A DNA stretch of 64,000 bases from CAVRGQ01 sp963720785. GTDB taxonomy: Bacteria; Actinomycetota; Acidimicrobiia; IMCC26256; DASPTH01. Of this stretch, positions 46,483 through 55,198 are shown piece after piece. Below the pieces are notes generated by a model. That model did no database searches. It was not told the DNA's origin and saw nothing but the letters and a program-made list of their open reading frames with translations. The position numbers and the translations under genes are program-made. Position 1 is the stretch's first letter. Each line of letters starts with the position of its first letter. The stretch is taken from NCBI GenBank assembly GCA_963720785.1, contig CAVRGQ010000008.1, forward strand, positions 248,001 through 312,000, in the 5' to 3' direction.

Positions 46483-46496
46483 CGTTCCGCGGAACG
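46483..46496. promoter_or_regulatory. 14-bp perfect palindrome
   Basis: CGTTCCGCGGAACG, located just upstream of the DUF222-HNH -35 and after the glycine-rich gene. It has inverted arms compared with an SOS box (GTTC/GAAC). No partner protein is evident; it could be a regulator site or part of a hairpin. Confidence 0.4.
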
Positions 46497-46529
46497 TATC
46501 CGAATCCCATCGGGGGTCGGGGCGCGAGA

Positions 46530-46553
46530 CGGCCGGGCCCGCAGGCCCGGCCG
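46530..46553. terminator. GC-rich hairpin after the glycine-rich gene
   Basis: Perfect 10-bp stem CGGCCGGGCC/GGCCCGGCCG with loop CGCA, 23 bp after the stop of the glycine-rich gene. T-poor, as usual in very GC-rich genomes. Confidence 0.6.
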
Positions 46554-46576
46554 CCCTCTCTTCGGAGTTGTCGCGA

Positions 46577-47962
46577 TCAGCCGGTGAAGCGGGGCGTGAC
46601 CGCGGCGGCTGCGGCGGCGAAGGTGTTCTGGACCGTCACCGTGGCTTCCTGACGCGAGGTGAGGATGTTGACCGTGATCGGGTCGGCCTGCGGGCCGTTG
46701 GCCGTGCACGGGTCACCCGGCGCGACGATGGCCTGGTCCGACACGCCCCACGACCCGGTCGCGGCCGCGCCGGCCTGCACCGCCCCGGTTCCGGAGCAGG
46801 CGTAGGTGGTGCTCGCCGCCCCACCGGCATCCGATTCGAGGACCGTGCACTGGTTCTCTTCCACGAACGAGATGGTGTCGGTGACCGTCGGGTGGGCCTG
46901 GCCGTCGCTGCCGACCACGAACGTCAGGTCGACCGACGACGCGGTGCCGGCCCGGCCCACCGACCCGAGGTCGATCGTGGAGTCGAGGCACTGCACCGTG
47001 ATCGTGAACTCCGTGCCCGCCGCCGGCGCCGGTGCGCCGGCGATCGACTTCGTGACGGTCAGTGGTGCCGCGATGCAACTCGTGTCGCCCGGGGTGTAGG
47101 AGATCGTCACCCGGCCGTCGCCGTCATTGCCGGCGCCGACCCCGGTGTTGCTGCTGCCAGACCCGTTGGCGATGAAGTTCGAGCCGCCACCACCGGCACC
47201 CGGCAGACCGCTGCTCTCGCCGCCGCCACCACCGCCGCCGAACCAGCCGCCGCCGCCACCGCCGGCGCCGGCGTCATCGCTCAGGCTGCCGCCACCCGTG
47301 CCGCCCTGACCGGAGACGCCGGACTGACCGTCGGCCGCAGGGGTGTCGGTGACCGACGCGGCGCCCGCGCCGCCCGCCGAGACGGTCGCGCCGTGGCCGC
47401 CGTTGGAACCGGCGCCGGATTCGCCGTCGCCGCCGACGGTGCCGCCCTCGCCGCCGCTGGTACTCGTCTCGACGTCGCCGAACGAGCCGCTGCCGCCACC
47501 ACCTGCGCCCACCGCGACCCGATCAGTGAGGCTTGTGCCGCCCTGACGGACGTCGGAGGCGCCGCCACCGCCGCCGCCGCCCGAGTCGTTGCTCACGCCG
47601 CCCGCGCCGCCGCCGTTGACACCACCGGCGCCCGCGGTCGCTCCGCTGCCGTCGCCGCCCTTGCCCCCGACGTTCACCTGGAGGGCCTGGCCGGGCAGCA
47701 CTTGGAGATCGCTCTGCACCTCGCCCCCGAGACCCCCGGAGCCGAAGCTGGACGAGCCGATACCACCCACGGCACCGATGGCCTCGACCGCGATGCACTG
47801 CACGCCATCGGGCACGGTGAAGTCGGATGATCCGGGGGTGGTGAACTGCACCACGATCGGCTCGACCGCCTGCGCACCGGACGAGGTCGCCGACAGGGCC
47901 AGCGGCGCAACCGCCAACGTGGCGGCACCTAGGCCCAACAGGCCCTTGGAAACGAACTTCAT
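46577..47962 (-). CDS. Secreted glycine-rich protein with a DUF5979-like domain
   Basis: 461 residues. Signal peptide (KGLLGLGAATLAVAPLALSA) then a short beta region (QFTTPGSSDFTVPDGVQCIA), a 200-residue Gly-rich stretch with repeated GGxG and polyglycine runs (residues about 75-290), and a C-terminal Ig-like region starting PLTVTKSIAGAPAPAAGTEF with paired Cys that resembles DUF5979. No LPXTG anchor or transmembrane tail is seen, so it may be released or bound otherwise. The ATG is at 47962. Structural or adhesive roles are plausible. It breaks the infB-DUF503 order and has its own hairpin terminator. Confidence 0.75.
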   Translation of the reverse strand: MKFVSKGLLGLGAATLAVAPLALSATSSGAQAVEPIVVQFTTPGSSDFTVPDGVQCIAVEAIGAVGGIGSSSFGSGGLGGEVQSDLQVLPGQALQVNVGGKGGDGSGATAGAGGVNGGGAGGVSNDSGGGGGGGASDVRQGGTSLTDRVAVGAGGGGSGSFGDVETSTSGGEGGTVGGDGESGAGSNGGHGATVSAGGAGAASVTDTPAADGQSGVSGQGGTGGGSLSDDAGAGGGGGGWFGGGGGGGESSGLPGAGGGGSNFIANGSGSSNTGVGAGNDGDGRVTISYTPGDTSCIAAPLTVTKSIAGAPAPAAGTEFTITVQCLDSTIDLGSVGRAGTASSVDLTFVVGSDGQAHPTVTDTISFVEENQCTVLESDAGGAASTTYACSGTGAVQAGAAATGSWGVSDQAIVAPGDPCTANGPQADPITVNILTSRQEATVTVQNTFAAAAAAVTPRFTG

Positions 47963-48038
47963 CGAACTGCCCTCCGACAGCGACGGGACCCGGGCACAGT
48001 AGCCCGGGTCTCGTCGACTATCGAACGATCCGTACCGG

Positions 48039-50919
48039 TCAGGTGCGGACGATCTCCTTGAGGTCGTAGGTCTCGATGATGTCGCCCGACTTGAGGTCGT
48101 TGTAGTTCTCGAGCCCGACACCACACTCGAAGCCCGAGGCGACCTCGCGGACGTCGTCCTTGAACCGGCGCAGCGACGAGATCGCGCCGTTCCAGATGAC
48201 CACGCCCTCGCGGAGGAAGCGCACCCGGGAACCACGGGTGATGACGCCGTTGCGCACCATGCAGCCCGCGACCTTGCCGACCCGCGGCACCGAGAACACC
48301 TCGCGCACCTCGGCCTCGCCGGTGACCACTTCCTCGAACTCGGGCTTGAGCAGACCGAGCAGCGCGGAGCGGACGTCTTCGAGGACCTGGTAGATGACCT
48401 CGTAGAGACGGAGGTCGACGCCCTCGAGCTGCGCGAGCTCGCGGGCCTGGCGGTCGGGACGCACGTTGAAGCCGATCACCGTCGCGTTGGACACGGCGGC
48501 GAGGTTCACGTCGCTCTCGTTGATCCCACCGACGGCGCGGTGCACGAACGACAGCCGCACCTCTTCGTGCGTCTGGTCGAGCTTGCGCAGCGAGTCGGTG
48601 AGGGCTTCGAGGGAACCCTGGACGTCGGCCTTCAGCACCAGGTTCAACGTGGCGACCTCGCCGCGCTGCACCATGGCGAAGATGTCCTCGAGGCGGGCGC
48701 CGCCGGCGAGGCTCATCGGGTGCTTCAGGTTGGCCGTACGACGACGGTGCGCGCGGGCCTCGGCCACGGTGCGCGCCGTCTTCTCGCTCGGCGCCACCCG
48801 CAGCTCGTCACCGGCGAGCGGCACGTCGTCGAGACCGAGCACCTCGACCGGCACGGAGGGGCCGGCTTCCTGGACCTGCTGACCGTGCTCGTCGAACATC
48901 GCTCGCACACGACCCCACGCACCACCGGCGACGATGGTGTCGCCGACGCGCAGCGTGCCGCGGTCGACGATGGCCGTGACGACCGGGCCACGGCCCGGAT
49001 CGAGGTTCGACTCCAGCACCAGCGCACGCGCCGGCACGTTCGGGTCGGCGGCGAGCTCCTCGAGCTCGGCCACGAGGAGGATCGACTCGAGCAGCTCGTC
49101 CATGCCGATCCCTGCGGGCGCGGCGACATCGACGACGATCGTGTCGCCACCCCACGGCTCGGGCACGAGCTCCTGTTCCACCAGCTGCTGACGCACCCGG
49201 GTGGGGTCGGCGTCCTCACGGTCGACCTTGGTGACCGCGACGATGATCGGGACCTCGGCCACACGGGCGTGGTTGATGGCCTCGATCGTCTGCGGCATGA
49301 GGCCGTCGTCGGCCGCGACCACCAGCACCGCGATGTCGGTCGCGTTGGCACCACGGGCCCGCATGGCGGTGAACGCCTCGTGGCCCGGGGTGTCGATGAA
49401 GGTGATCGGGTGACCGTTGAACGACGTCTGGTAGGCACCGATGTGCTGGGTGATGCCACCGGCCTCGCCGGCGACCACGTTCGCGCTGCGGATGGTGTCG
49501 AGCAGCGTGGTCTTGCCGTGGTCGACGTGGCCCATGACGGTCACGATCGGTGCACGCGACTCGAGGAGGGTCTCGTCGTCCTCGTCGTCGTCACCGAGCA
49601 GTGCCTGCAGCTCGAGCTCGGCCTCCTGGCCGGCCTCGACGAGCAGCACGTCGGCACCGAGCGACTCGGCGATGAGCTCCACCATCTCGTCGGCCAGCGA
49701 CTGGGTGCCGGTGACCATCTCGCCCGCGTCGAACAGCAGGCGCACGAGGTCGGCCGTGGTGCGGTTGAGCTTGGGCGCGAGTTCCTGGATGGTGATGCCG
49801 CGCTCCACCACGATCTCGCCCTCGGGCACGGGTGCGTCGGCCGGCGTGAGCTGCGGGATGGACGCGGGACCGAGATCCTCGAAATCGCGACGACGCCGCT
49901 TCTTGCGACGCGGCCGCTGGCCCTGCGGGCCGGGCCGTCCACGGTTGCCACCGGGTCCACCACCGGGGCCGCCGGGACCGCCACCGGGGCGACCACCGGG
50001 GCCGCCACCAGGACCGCCACCGCCGGGTCCGCCACCGGGACGGCCGCTGAAGCCGCCGCCGCTGGGACCACCACTGGTGCGGAAGTTGCCACCGCCGCCG
50101 CCACCACCGGGACGACCGCTGGGACCGCCGCTGGGACGCTGCCCGGGGGCCACGCGCGGGCCGGGAGGCGGCGGGATGCGCCGCCCACCGGGCGGCGGAG
50201 GAATGGGCTTGCCCGTCGCGCTCGCGCGGCGGGGTGGCCGGCGCCTCGGGCGCGGCCGGAGCTGCCGGAGCCTCGGCGGCCGGAGCAACCGGAGCGGCGG
50301 GGGCCTCGGCGGCCGCCGGAGCGGGAGCCGGAGCCGGGGCTGCGCTGGGCGCAGCCGCCGCGGGTGCCACCGGCGCCGACGCGGCCGGAGCCAACGGTGC
50401 CGGTGCAGGGGCCGCGGGCGCGGGCGGTGCCGGGGGTGCCGGCGGTGCCGGGGGTGCCGGACGTGCGGCCGGCGCTGCCGCCGCAGGAGGTGCGGCGGGA
50501 ACCGGCGCGGGGGCCGGGCGCGGCGCCGCGGCGCCGGGCTCGGGGATGCCACCGGTGGAGCGCACGACACGGTGCACGGTGGCCGGCTTCTCGGGTGCGT
50601 CCTCGCCCGTCGCGGGCGACGCGCCGTCACCGGTCACGGGGGTGTCAGCGGGCGCGGGCTCACCAGCGTCGGCGGTGCCCGCCTTCTTGGTGCCCTTCTT
50701 CGGCTCGGCCTTCTTGGGCGCGGGCTCGTCGACGATCGGCTCCCCACGGAGGTCCTCGGCGTCGGCGAGGCGACGCACGCGGTCCGCGGAGGGATCGTCG
50801 ATGCTCGACGAGTGGCTCTTGACGCCGATCTTCAGACGTTCGGCGAGGTCGAGGACCACCTGGTTCTCGACCCCGAGCTCCCTCGCCAGCTCGTAGACCC
50901 GGATCTTCTTCGTTGCCAA
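48039..50919 (-). CDS. infB: Translation initiation factor IF-2, one frameshift
   Basis: GTPase that places initiator tRNA on the ribosome. About 960 residues. N-terminal IF2N domain (KKIRVYELARELGVENQVVL), then long Ala/Pro-rich and Gly/Arg-rich low-complexity linker where one shift occurs near 50225, then G domain (VTVMGHVDHGKTTLLDTI, GGITQHIGAYQT, IDTPGHEAFTAMRARG, VTKVDRE) and the C-terminal domains (VLKADVQGSLEALTDSL, GCMVRNGVITRGSRVRFLRE). The start is TTG 50919. The shift is in a GC-repeat and is probably an error. It follows ylxR by about 21 bp. Confidence 0.97.
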
Positions 50920-50940
50920 GCTGACTGCCTTCTTCCCTAC

Positions 50941-51184
50941 TCAACCATCTGCAAGTCTCGCGCGTAGGCGCTCGACGTCGCCCACACGGAGCGTCCGGCG
51001 CAGCGCCCGTTCGAGCTGCTTGCGCCGCACCGCCTCCTCGAGGCATGTGACCGGATCTTCGGCGCACAACCACGCGCCTCTTCCTGCTCCCGGGCCCGGC
51101 TCCGGTCCGTCGGGCCCTGGGTGGATTCGGACCAGCTCCGCCACCGGCGCCTTGCGCCGGCAGCCGATGCAGGTCCGTTCCCTA
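50941..51184 (-). CDS. YlxR (DUF448) RNA-binding protein, start disturbed
   Basis: About 80 residues. RTCIGCRRKAPVAELVRI and GRGAWLCAEDPVTCLEEAV are typical YlxR blocks. The frame has no ATG, GTG or TTG before CIGC. Adding one G at about 51183 would turn the nusA end TAG into TGAG and create a GTGA overlap start, like several overlaps in this cluster, so a missing base is likely. It sits between nusA and infB, as is usual; it is thought to bind RNA. Confidence 0.8.
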
Positions 51185-52492
51185 CTGCTCTGCGCCCGCC
51201 TCCGCGGTCGCGGTGCCCGCGTCGGCAACGGGCTCCTCCTCGGTGACGGCGCCGGCTTCGGCGTCGCTCGTCGTCTCGTCGGCCACGACCTCGGCCGCAG
51301 CCTCGGTCGCGGGTGCCTCGGTCGCGGGTGCCTCGGTCGCGGGTGTGTCGGTGGCCGGTGCGTCGGTGGCCGGGGCGTCGGCCGCGTCCGGCGCCGCACC
51401 GGCGTAGCCGGCCTCGGCGGCCGAGATGGCCTCTCCACCCTCGGCGGGCTGCCACACGAGCTCGCCCGACGCGTTGGTGACCCACTCGCCCTCGGCGTAC
51501 TCGACGCCGCCGCCGGCTTCCTCGTCGGCGAGCTGCGTCTCGCTCTTGATGTCGACGCGCCAGCCCGTGAGGCGCGCGGCGAGGCGGGCGTTCTGGCCCT
51601 CCTTGCCGATCGCCAGCGAGAGCTGGAAGTCGGGGACGATCACCTCGGCGGTGCCGGTGTCGGGGTGGATGCGCACCTCGCGCACCCGGGCCGGAGCCAG
51701 CGCCTTCATCACGAAGTCGGAGGGGTCGTCGCTGTAGGGGACGATGTCGACCTTCTCGCCGCGCAGCTCGTTGACGACCATGCGCACCCGCGAACCACGG
51801 GCACCGACGCACACGCCGACCGGGTCGACGTTGGAGTCGTTGGACGACACCGCGAGCTTGGTGCGGTGACCGGGCTCACGGGCGATGGCCTTGAGCTCCA
51901 CCACGCCGTCGACGATCTCCGGTACCTCGAGCTCGAAGAGGCGCTTCACGAGGCCGGGGTGGGTGCGCGACACGACGATCTGGGGACCCTTGGCCGTCTT
52001 GCGCACCTCGACGATGTAGGCCTTGAGGCGGCTGCCGTGGTCGTAGTGCTCGTTCTGCACCTGCTCCGCCTGCGGCAGGAGCGCCTCGACCTTGCCGAGG
52101 TCGAGCAGCGTGTAGCGCGCGTCCGTCTGCTGGATGATGCCGGTGACGATGTCGCCCTCGCGTCCCGCGTACTCCTCGTACTTCATCTCCCGCTCGGCCT
52201 CGCGGATGCGCTGGAAGATGACCTGCTTGGCGGTCTGCGCGGCGATGCGACCGAAGTCGGTGGGCGTGTCGTCCCACTCGCGGGTGACGTTGCCCTCTTC
52301 GTCGAGCTCCTCCGCGATCACCTTGATCGCACCGGTCTCCATGTCGATCTCGACGAGCGCCTCCTCGGCGGCATCGGGCATGCGCTTGTAGGCGGTGAGG
52401 AGGGCGTTGGCGAGTGCCTCCAGCATGATCTCCGTGGAGATCCCCTTCTCGCGCTCGATGTTCTCGAGCGCCTCCATCATCTCGGAGTTCAT
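51182..52492 (-). CDS. nusA: Transcription termination/antitermination factor NusA
   Basis: 436 residues, intact. N-terminal RNA-polymerase domain (MNSEMMEALENIEREKGIST), S1 domain (REGDIVTGIIQQTDARYTLLD), KH1 with PVGVCVGARGSRVRMVVNEL and KH2 LAIGKEGQNARLAARLTGW. After about residue 340 there is an acidic low-complexity tail with PATDAPATDTPATEAPATEA repeats, not part of the family core. The ATG at 52492 overlaps the rimP stop (ATGA). Confidence 0.97.
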   Translation of the reverse strand: MNSEMMEALENIEREKGISTEIMLEALANALLTAYKRMPDAAEEALVEIDMETGAIKVIAEELDEEGNVTREWDDTPTDFGRIAAQTAKQVIFQRIREAEREMKYEEYAGREGDIVTGIIQQTDARYTLLDLGKVEALLPQAEQVQNEHYDHGSRLKAYIVEVRKTAKGPQIVVSRTHPGLVKRLFELEVPEIVDGVVELKAIAREPGHRTKLAVSSNDSNVDPVGVCVGARGSRVRMVVNELRGEKVDIVPYSDDPSDFVMKALAPARVREVRIHPDTGTAEVIVPDFQLSLAIGKEGQNARLAARLTGWRVDIKSETQLADEEAGGGVEYAEGEWVTNASGELVWQPAEGGEAISAAEAGYAGAAPDAADAPATDAPATDTPATEAPATEAPATEAAAEVVADETTSDAEAGAVTEEEPVADAGTATAEAGAEQ

Positions 52493-53129
52493 CGGCGCAC
52501 CGCTTCCTTCTTGCGACCCTTGGCGGCTTTGGCCTTGCCAGTCTTGGCATTGGAGGCCTTGGCCTTGCCGCCCTTGGGCTCCGGTCCCCACTCGAAGATG
52601 GTGCGGGCCTGCACCACCTCCGCATACGTGATCGTGTGCTCGGTGCCGGCACCGGCACCGGCCCCGTTTGGGCGTCGGCGTCGGCGTCGGCGAGCAGCGT
52701 GAACGAATCGTCGCCCGCGCTCTGCACGACGCCTCGCACGCGGCTGCGCGCGGGCCGAGCTTCCTCGCCGTCGGCTCCCGCCGCGGCGGACACCTTGACC
52801 GAGATCGTCTCCCCGACGGCGCGCGCGAAGTGCACGGGCGTGCGCAGGGGGCGCTCCAGGCCGGGGCTGCTCACCTCGAGCGAGTACGAGCCCGAGAGGA
52901 TCTTGTCGACGGGTGGCTGGTCGAGGATCGGCGACACGGCCTCGGTGGCCGCCGCGATCGCTTCGAGGTCGATGCCGGCCCGATCCGAGGCGACTTCGCC
53001 GGCCGGCCGGTCGATCATGACGCGGACGATGCGCGCCCGGCCCGATCCGGTGACCTCGATGTCGTAGAGGTCGAGGCCGAGTGCGGCGACCACCGGGGAG
53101 ACGGCGTCGGCAATCGCGGTCACATCCAT
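52489..53129 (-). CDS. rimP: Ribosome maturation factor RimP, one frameshift
   Basis: About 213 residues. VSPVVAALGLDLYDIEVTGS, IDLEAIAAATEAVSPILDQ and YSLEVSSPGLERPLRTPVHF are RimP blocks (30S subunit maturation). A shift near 52668 joins HTITYAEVVQARTIFEWGPE and a basic Lys/Ala-rich tail. The ATG at 53129 has a perfect AAGGAGGTGA site. First gene of rimP-nusA-ylxR-infB; a leader of about 150 nt with an attenuator-like hairpin precedes it. Confidence 0.93.
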
Positions 53130-53203
53130 GGTGGTCACCTCCTTCGGCCGCCTCCGGCGGCATGCCAATAGCGACGCGTTCCTGGGACCCGCCTCGGCGC
53201 AAG

Positions 53204-53228
53204 AAAAAACGTGGGCTTTCGCCCACGT
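53204..53228 (-). terminator. Intrinsic terminator in the rimP-nusA leader (attenuator candidate)
   Basis: On the minus strand the 8-bp stem ACGTGGGC-GAAA-GCCCACGT is followed directly by six T residues (complement of 53204-53209), a textbook intrinsic terminator. It lies between the predicted promoter (about 53285) and the rimP start (53129), so transcripts of the operon must read through it. Confidence 0.85.
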
Positions 53229-53284
53229 CTCCGGCAGACCGAGATGGGGACCGGTGGAGGCGTCACGTCCAACCGAACCATACG

Positions 53285-53290
53285 AGTATA
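53285..53290 (-). promoter_or_regulatory. -10 element of the rimP operon
   Basis: TATACT on the minus strand, a near-perfect -10. The -35 region 17 nt upstream is poor. Transcription from here would start near 53278 and run into the terminator at 53204-53228 before rimP. Confidence 0.6.
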
Positions 53291-53452
53291 CCCGATCCCC
53301 TGGGGTTTCTCGGGTGGGATCGGCTCTCGGGTGGATCGGCGCGCGAGCAAGGCGTCGCCGACATCCGACGGTGCCTGCGCCAGGGGTGGCCGCCTGCGGG
53401 AACGGCCGGGGTGGCGCCATCGGAGGGCAACGCCCTGCTCGCCCCAATCTTG

Positions 53453-53503
53453 GGCGGCGGGCCCCGCCGCCGAAAGGGCCGAAGGTCCCCCGCCGTCCTT
53501 CGG
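53453..53503 (-). terminator. Two hairpins after the small 89-residue gene
   Basis: GGCGGCGG-GCC-CCGCCGCC (53453-53471) and CCGAAGG...CCTTCGG (53479-53503) lie downstream of the gene ending at 53529. They are GC-rich and without T-run; together they probably end the proS-ligase transcript. The remaining DNA to 53285 shows no gene. Confidence 0.5.
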
Positions 53504-53528
53504 CAGTGAGGGCCGGGCGGGCGAGCGG

Positions 53529-53798
53529 TCAGTCGAGGCGCCGCCGGGCCTCGTCCGCCGCGGCGGCGACGTCGGACTCGGGGATGCGGTCGTCGAACTC
53601 GGCGAGGCGGGCCTGGATCTCGGTGTCGTTGTCGTTGGGGTACTTGTGGCGGGCCCGGGCGATCCGATCCTCGAGCGCGAGCCGCTCACGCAGTTGCGCC
53701 ACCGGGGCGTCGAGCAGCGCCCGGTCGTCCTCGAACATGTAGAGCAGCTGGCCGGCCAGCTTGGAGACGGAAGGGGCTTCGAGGTTGGCGTCGGTCAT
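53529..53798 (-). CDS. Small hypothetical protein
   Basis: 89 residues, acidic and mostly helical, no membrane segment. FEDDRALLDAPVAQLRERLA and ARLAEFDDRIPESDVAAAAD may form coiled coils. I do not recognise the family. The ATG at 53798 gives the compact protein. It follows an 81-residue membrane protein by 22 bp at the end of the proS-ligase cluster, so it is probably co-transcribed. Two hairpins lie after it. Confidence 0.6.
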   Translation of the reverse strand: MTDANLEAPSVSKLAGQLLYMFEDDRALLDAPVAQLRERLALEDRIARARHKYPNDNDTEIQARLAEFDDRIPESDVAAAADEARRRLD

Positions 53799-53820
53799 GC
53801 GCCGATTCTGTCCGAGATCG

Positions 53821-54066
53821 TCAGCTGCCGCGCACCCGCCGGCGCCGGAGATCGGCGGCGAGGGCATCGCCCCACTGGAGATGCGCGAACCACCCGAGCG
53901 TCACCGCGAGCAGGAATCCGAGCACGTCGCCCCACCACTCCCCGATCAGGAAGGCATAGAGGAGCGCGCCGACGGCGAACGCGATGCACACGAGCAGCCA
54001 CCGGCCTTCACTCCGCCGGTCTGCGTGCAGATCTGCGTGCACTGAGTTGTCGCCACGAGGCATCAT
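53821..54066 (-). CDS. Small membrane protein
   Basis: 81 residues. Two hydrophobic helices (LLVCIAFAVGALLYAFLIG and VLGFLLAVTLGWFAHLQW) with a basic C-terminus (RRRRVRGS). Not recognised. The start is ATG 54066 or 54063. It follows the DNA ligase by about 40 bp on the same strand. Confidence 0.55.
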   Translation of the reverse strand: MMPRGDNSVHADLHADRRSEGRWLLVCIAFAVGALLYAFLIGEWWGDVLGFLLAVTLGWFAHLQWGDALAADLRRRRVRGS

Positions 54067-54106
54067 GCTCCCGGCCTACCCGAACCGGTCCCCCGCTACA
54101 CCCTCT

Positions 54107-55187
54107 CTACACGCCGAAGATGTCGTGGAGCTCTGCGGGCACGGGGACGTCGAGCTGCGCGTAGGTGCACGACGGCGGTTCGCGGTCGGGGCGCCAGCGC
54201 TGGAAACGCGCGGTGTGGCGGAAACGGTCGCCCTGCAGGTGCTCGTAGGCGACCTCGGCGACCAACTCGATGCGCAGCGGCTCCCACGAGAGGTCCTTGC
54301 CACCGGTCCAGCGCGACTGCGCGCCGGGCTTGCGCTGGCCGGTCTCGTGGGCACTCGCTTCGGCCCAGTCGCGCCACGGGTGCCCGTCGAGCGCGCCCTC
54401 GCGGTAGGGCGAGAGCTCGTCGACCAGCTCGCGACGGCGTGCCGCGGTGAAGCTGCTCGCGACCCCCACGTGGTGGAGCACACCCTCGCCGTCGTACAGG
54501 CCGAGCAGCAGCGAGCCGATGCCGTTGCCGTCCTTGTGCGGCCGCGTTCCTGCGACCACCACGTCGGCCGTGCGCTGGTGCTTCACCTTGAGCATCGTGC
54601 GCTCGCCCTCGCGGTACTCCCCCGCCAGGGCCTTGGCGACGACGCCGTCGAAGCCCGCGCCCTCGAAGTGCTCGAACCACTCGGCCGCGACCGCGGGGTC
54701 GGTGGTGGCGGGGGTGAGCAACACGCGCGCGATCGGGGCCGCCCGTGAGCCCGGCGAGCGCGCGGTCGAGTCGCGCGCGGCGTTCGGAGAACGGCGCGGC
54801 GCGGAGGTCGTCGTCACCCTCCGCGAGGAGGTCGAAGCCCACGAACGTCGCGGGGATCTCCTGCGAGAGCTTGGTGATGCGCGACGCCGCCGGGTGGATG
54901 CGCTGCGACAGCAGGTCGAAGTCGAGGCCGCGTTCCGTCGCGATCACGATCTCGCCGTCGACGACGGCCCGTTCGGGCAACGCGGCGCGCAGCGGGTCGA
55001 GGAGCTCGGGGAAGTAGCGCGTGAGGGGCTTCTCGTTGCGGCTGCCGATCTCGACCTCGTCGCCGTCGCGGAACACGATGGCGCGGAAGCCGTCCCATTT
55101 CGGCTCGAACGACCACGTGCCGTCGTCGGGGATCTCGCGGGTGGCCTTCGCCAACATCGGCGACACGGGGAACGCGACGGGCAGCAT
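54107..55187 (-). CDS. ATP-dependent DNA ligase (LigC/LigD ligase-domain type), frameshifted
   Basis: About 360 residues. The adenylated Lys is in WSFEPKWDGFRAIVF (KxDG). Later motifs RNEKPLTRYFPEL, VVDGEIVIATERGLDFDLLS and, after a shift near 54742, AGFDGVVAKALAGEYREGER and MLKVKHQRTADVVVAGTR (motif V Lys pair) complete the nucleotidyltransferase core; an OB domain follows. No polymerase or nuclease domain is fused, so it resembles LigC, used in non-homologous repair. The ATG at 55187 follows the proS stop by 11 bp, an odd but clear operon link. Confidence 0.87.
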
Positions 55188-55198
55188 CACCCTCTTCT

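Noticed and set aside
49900..50560. Repetitive Pro/Ala and Gly/Arg stretch considered as a CRISPR or satellite repeat
   Set aside because: It is the coding low-complexity linker of IF-2; units are irregular and in frame.
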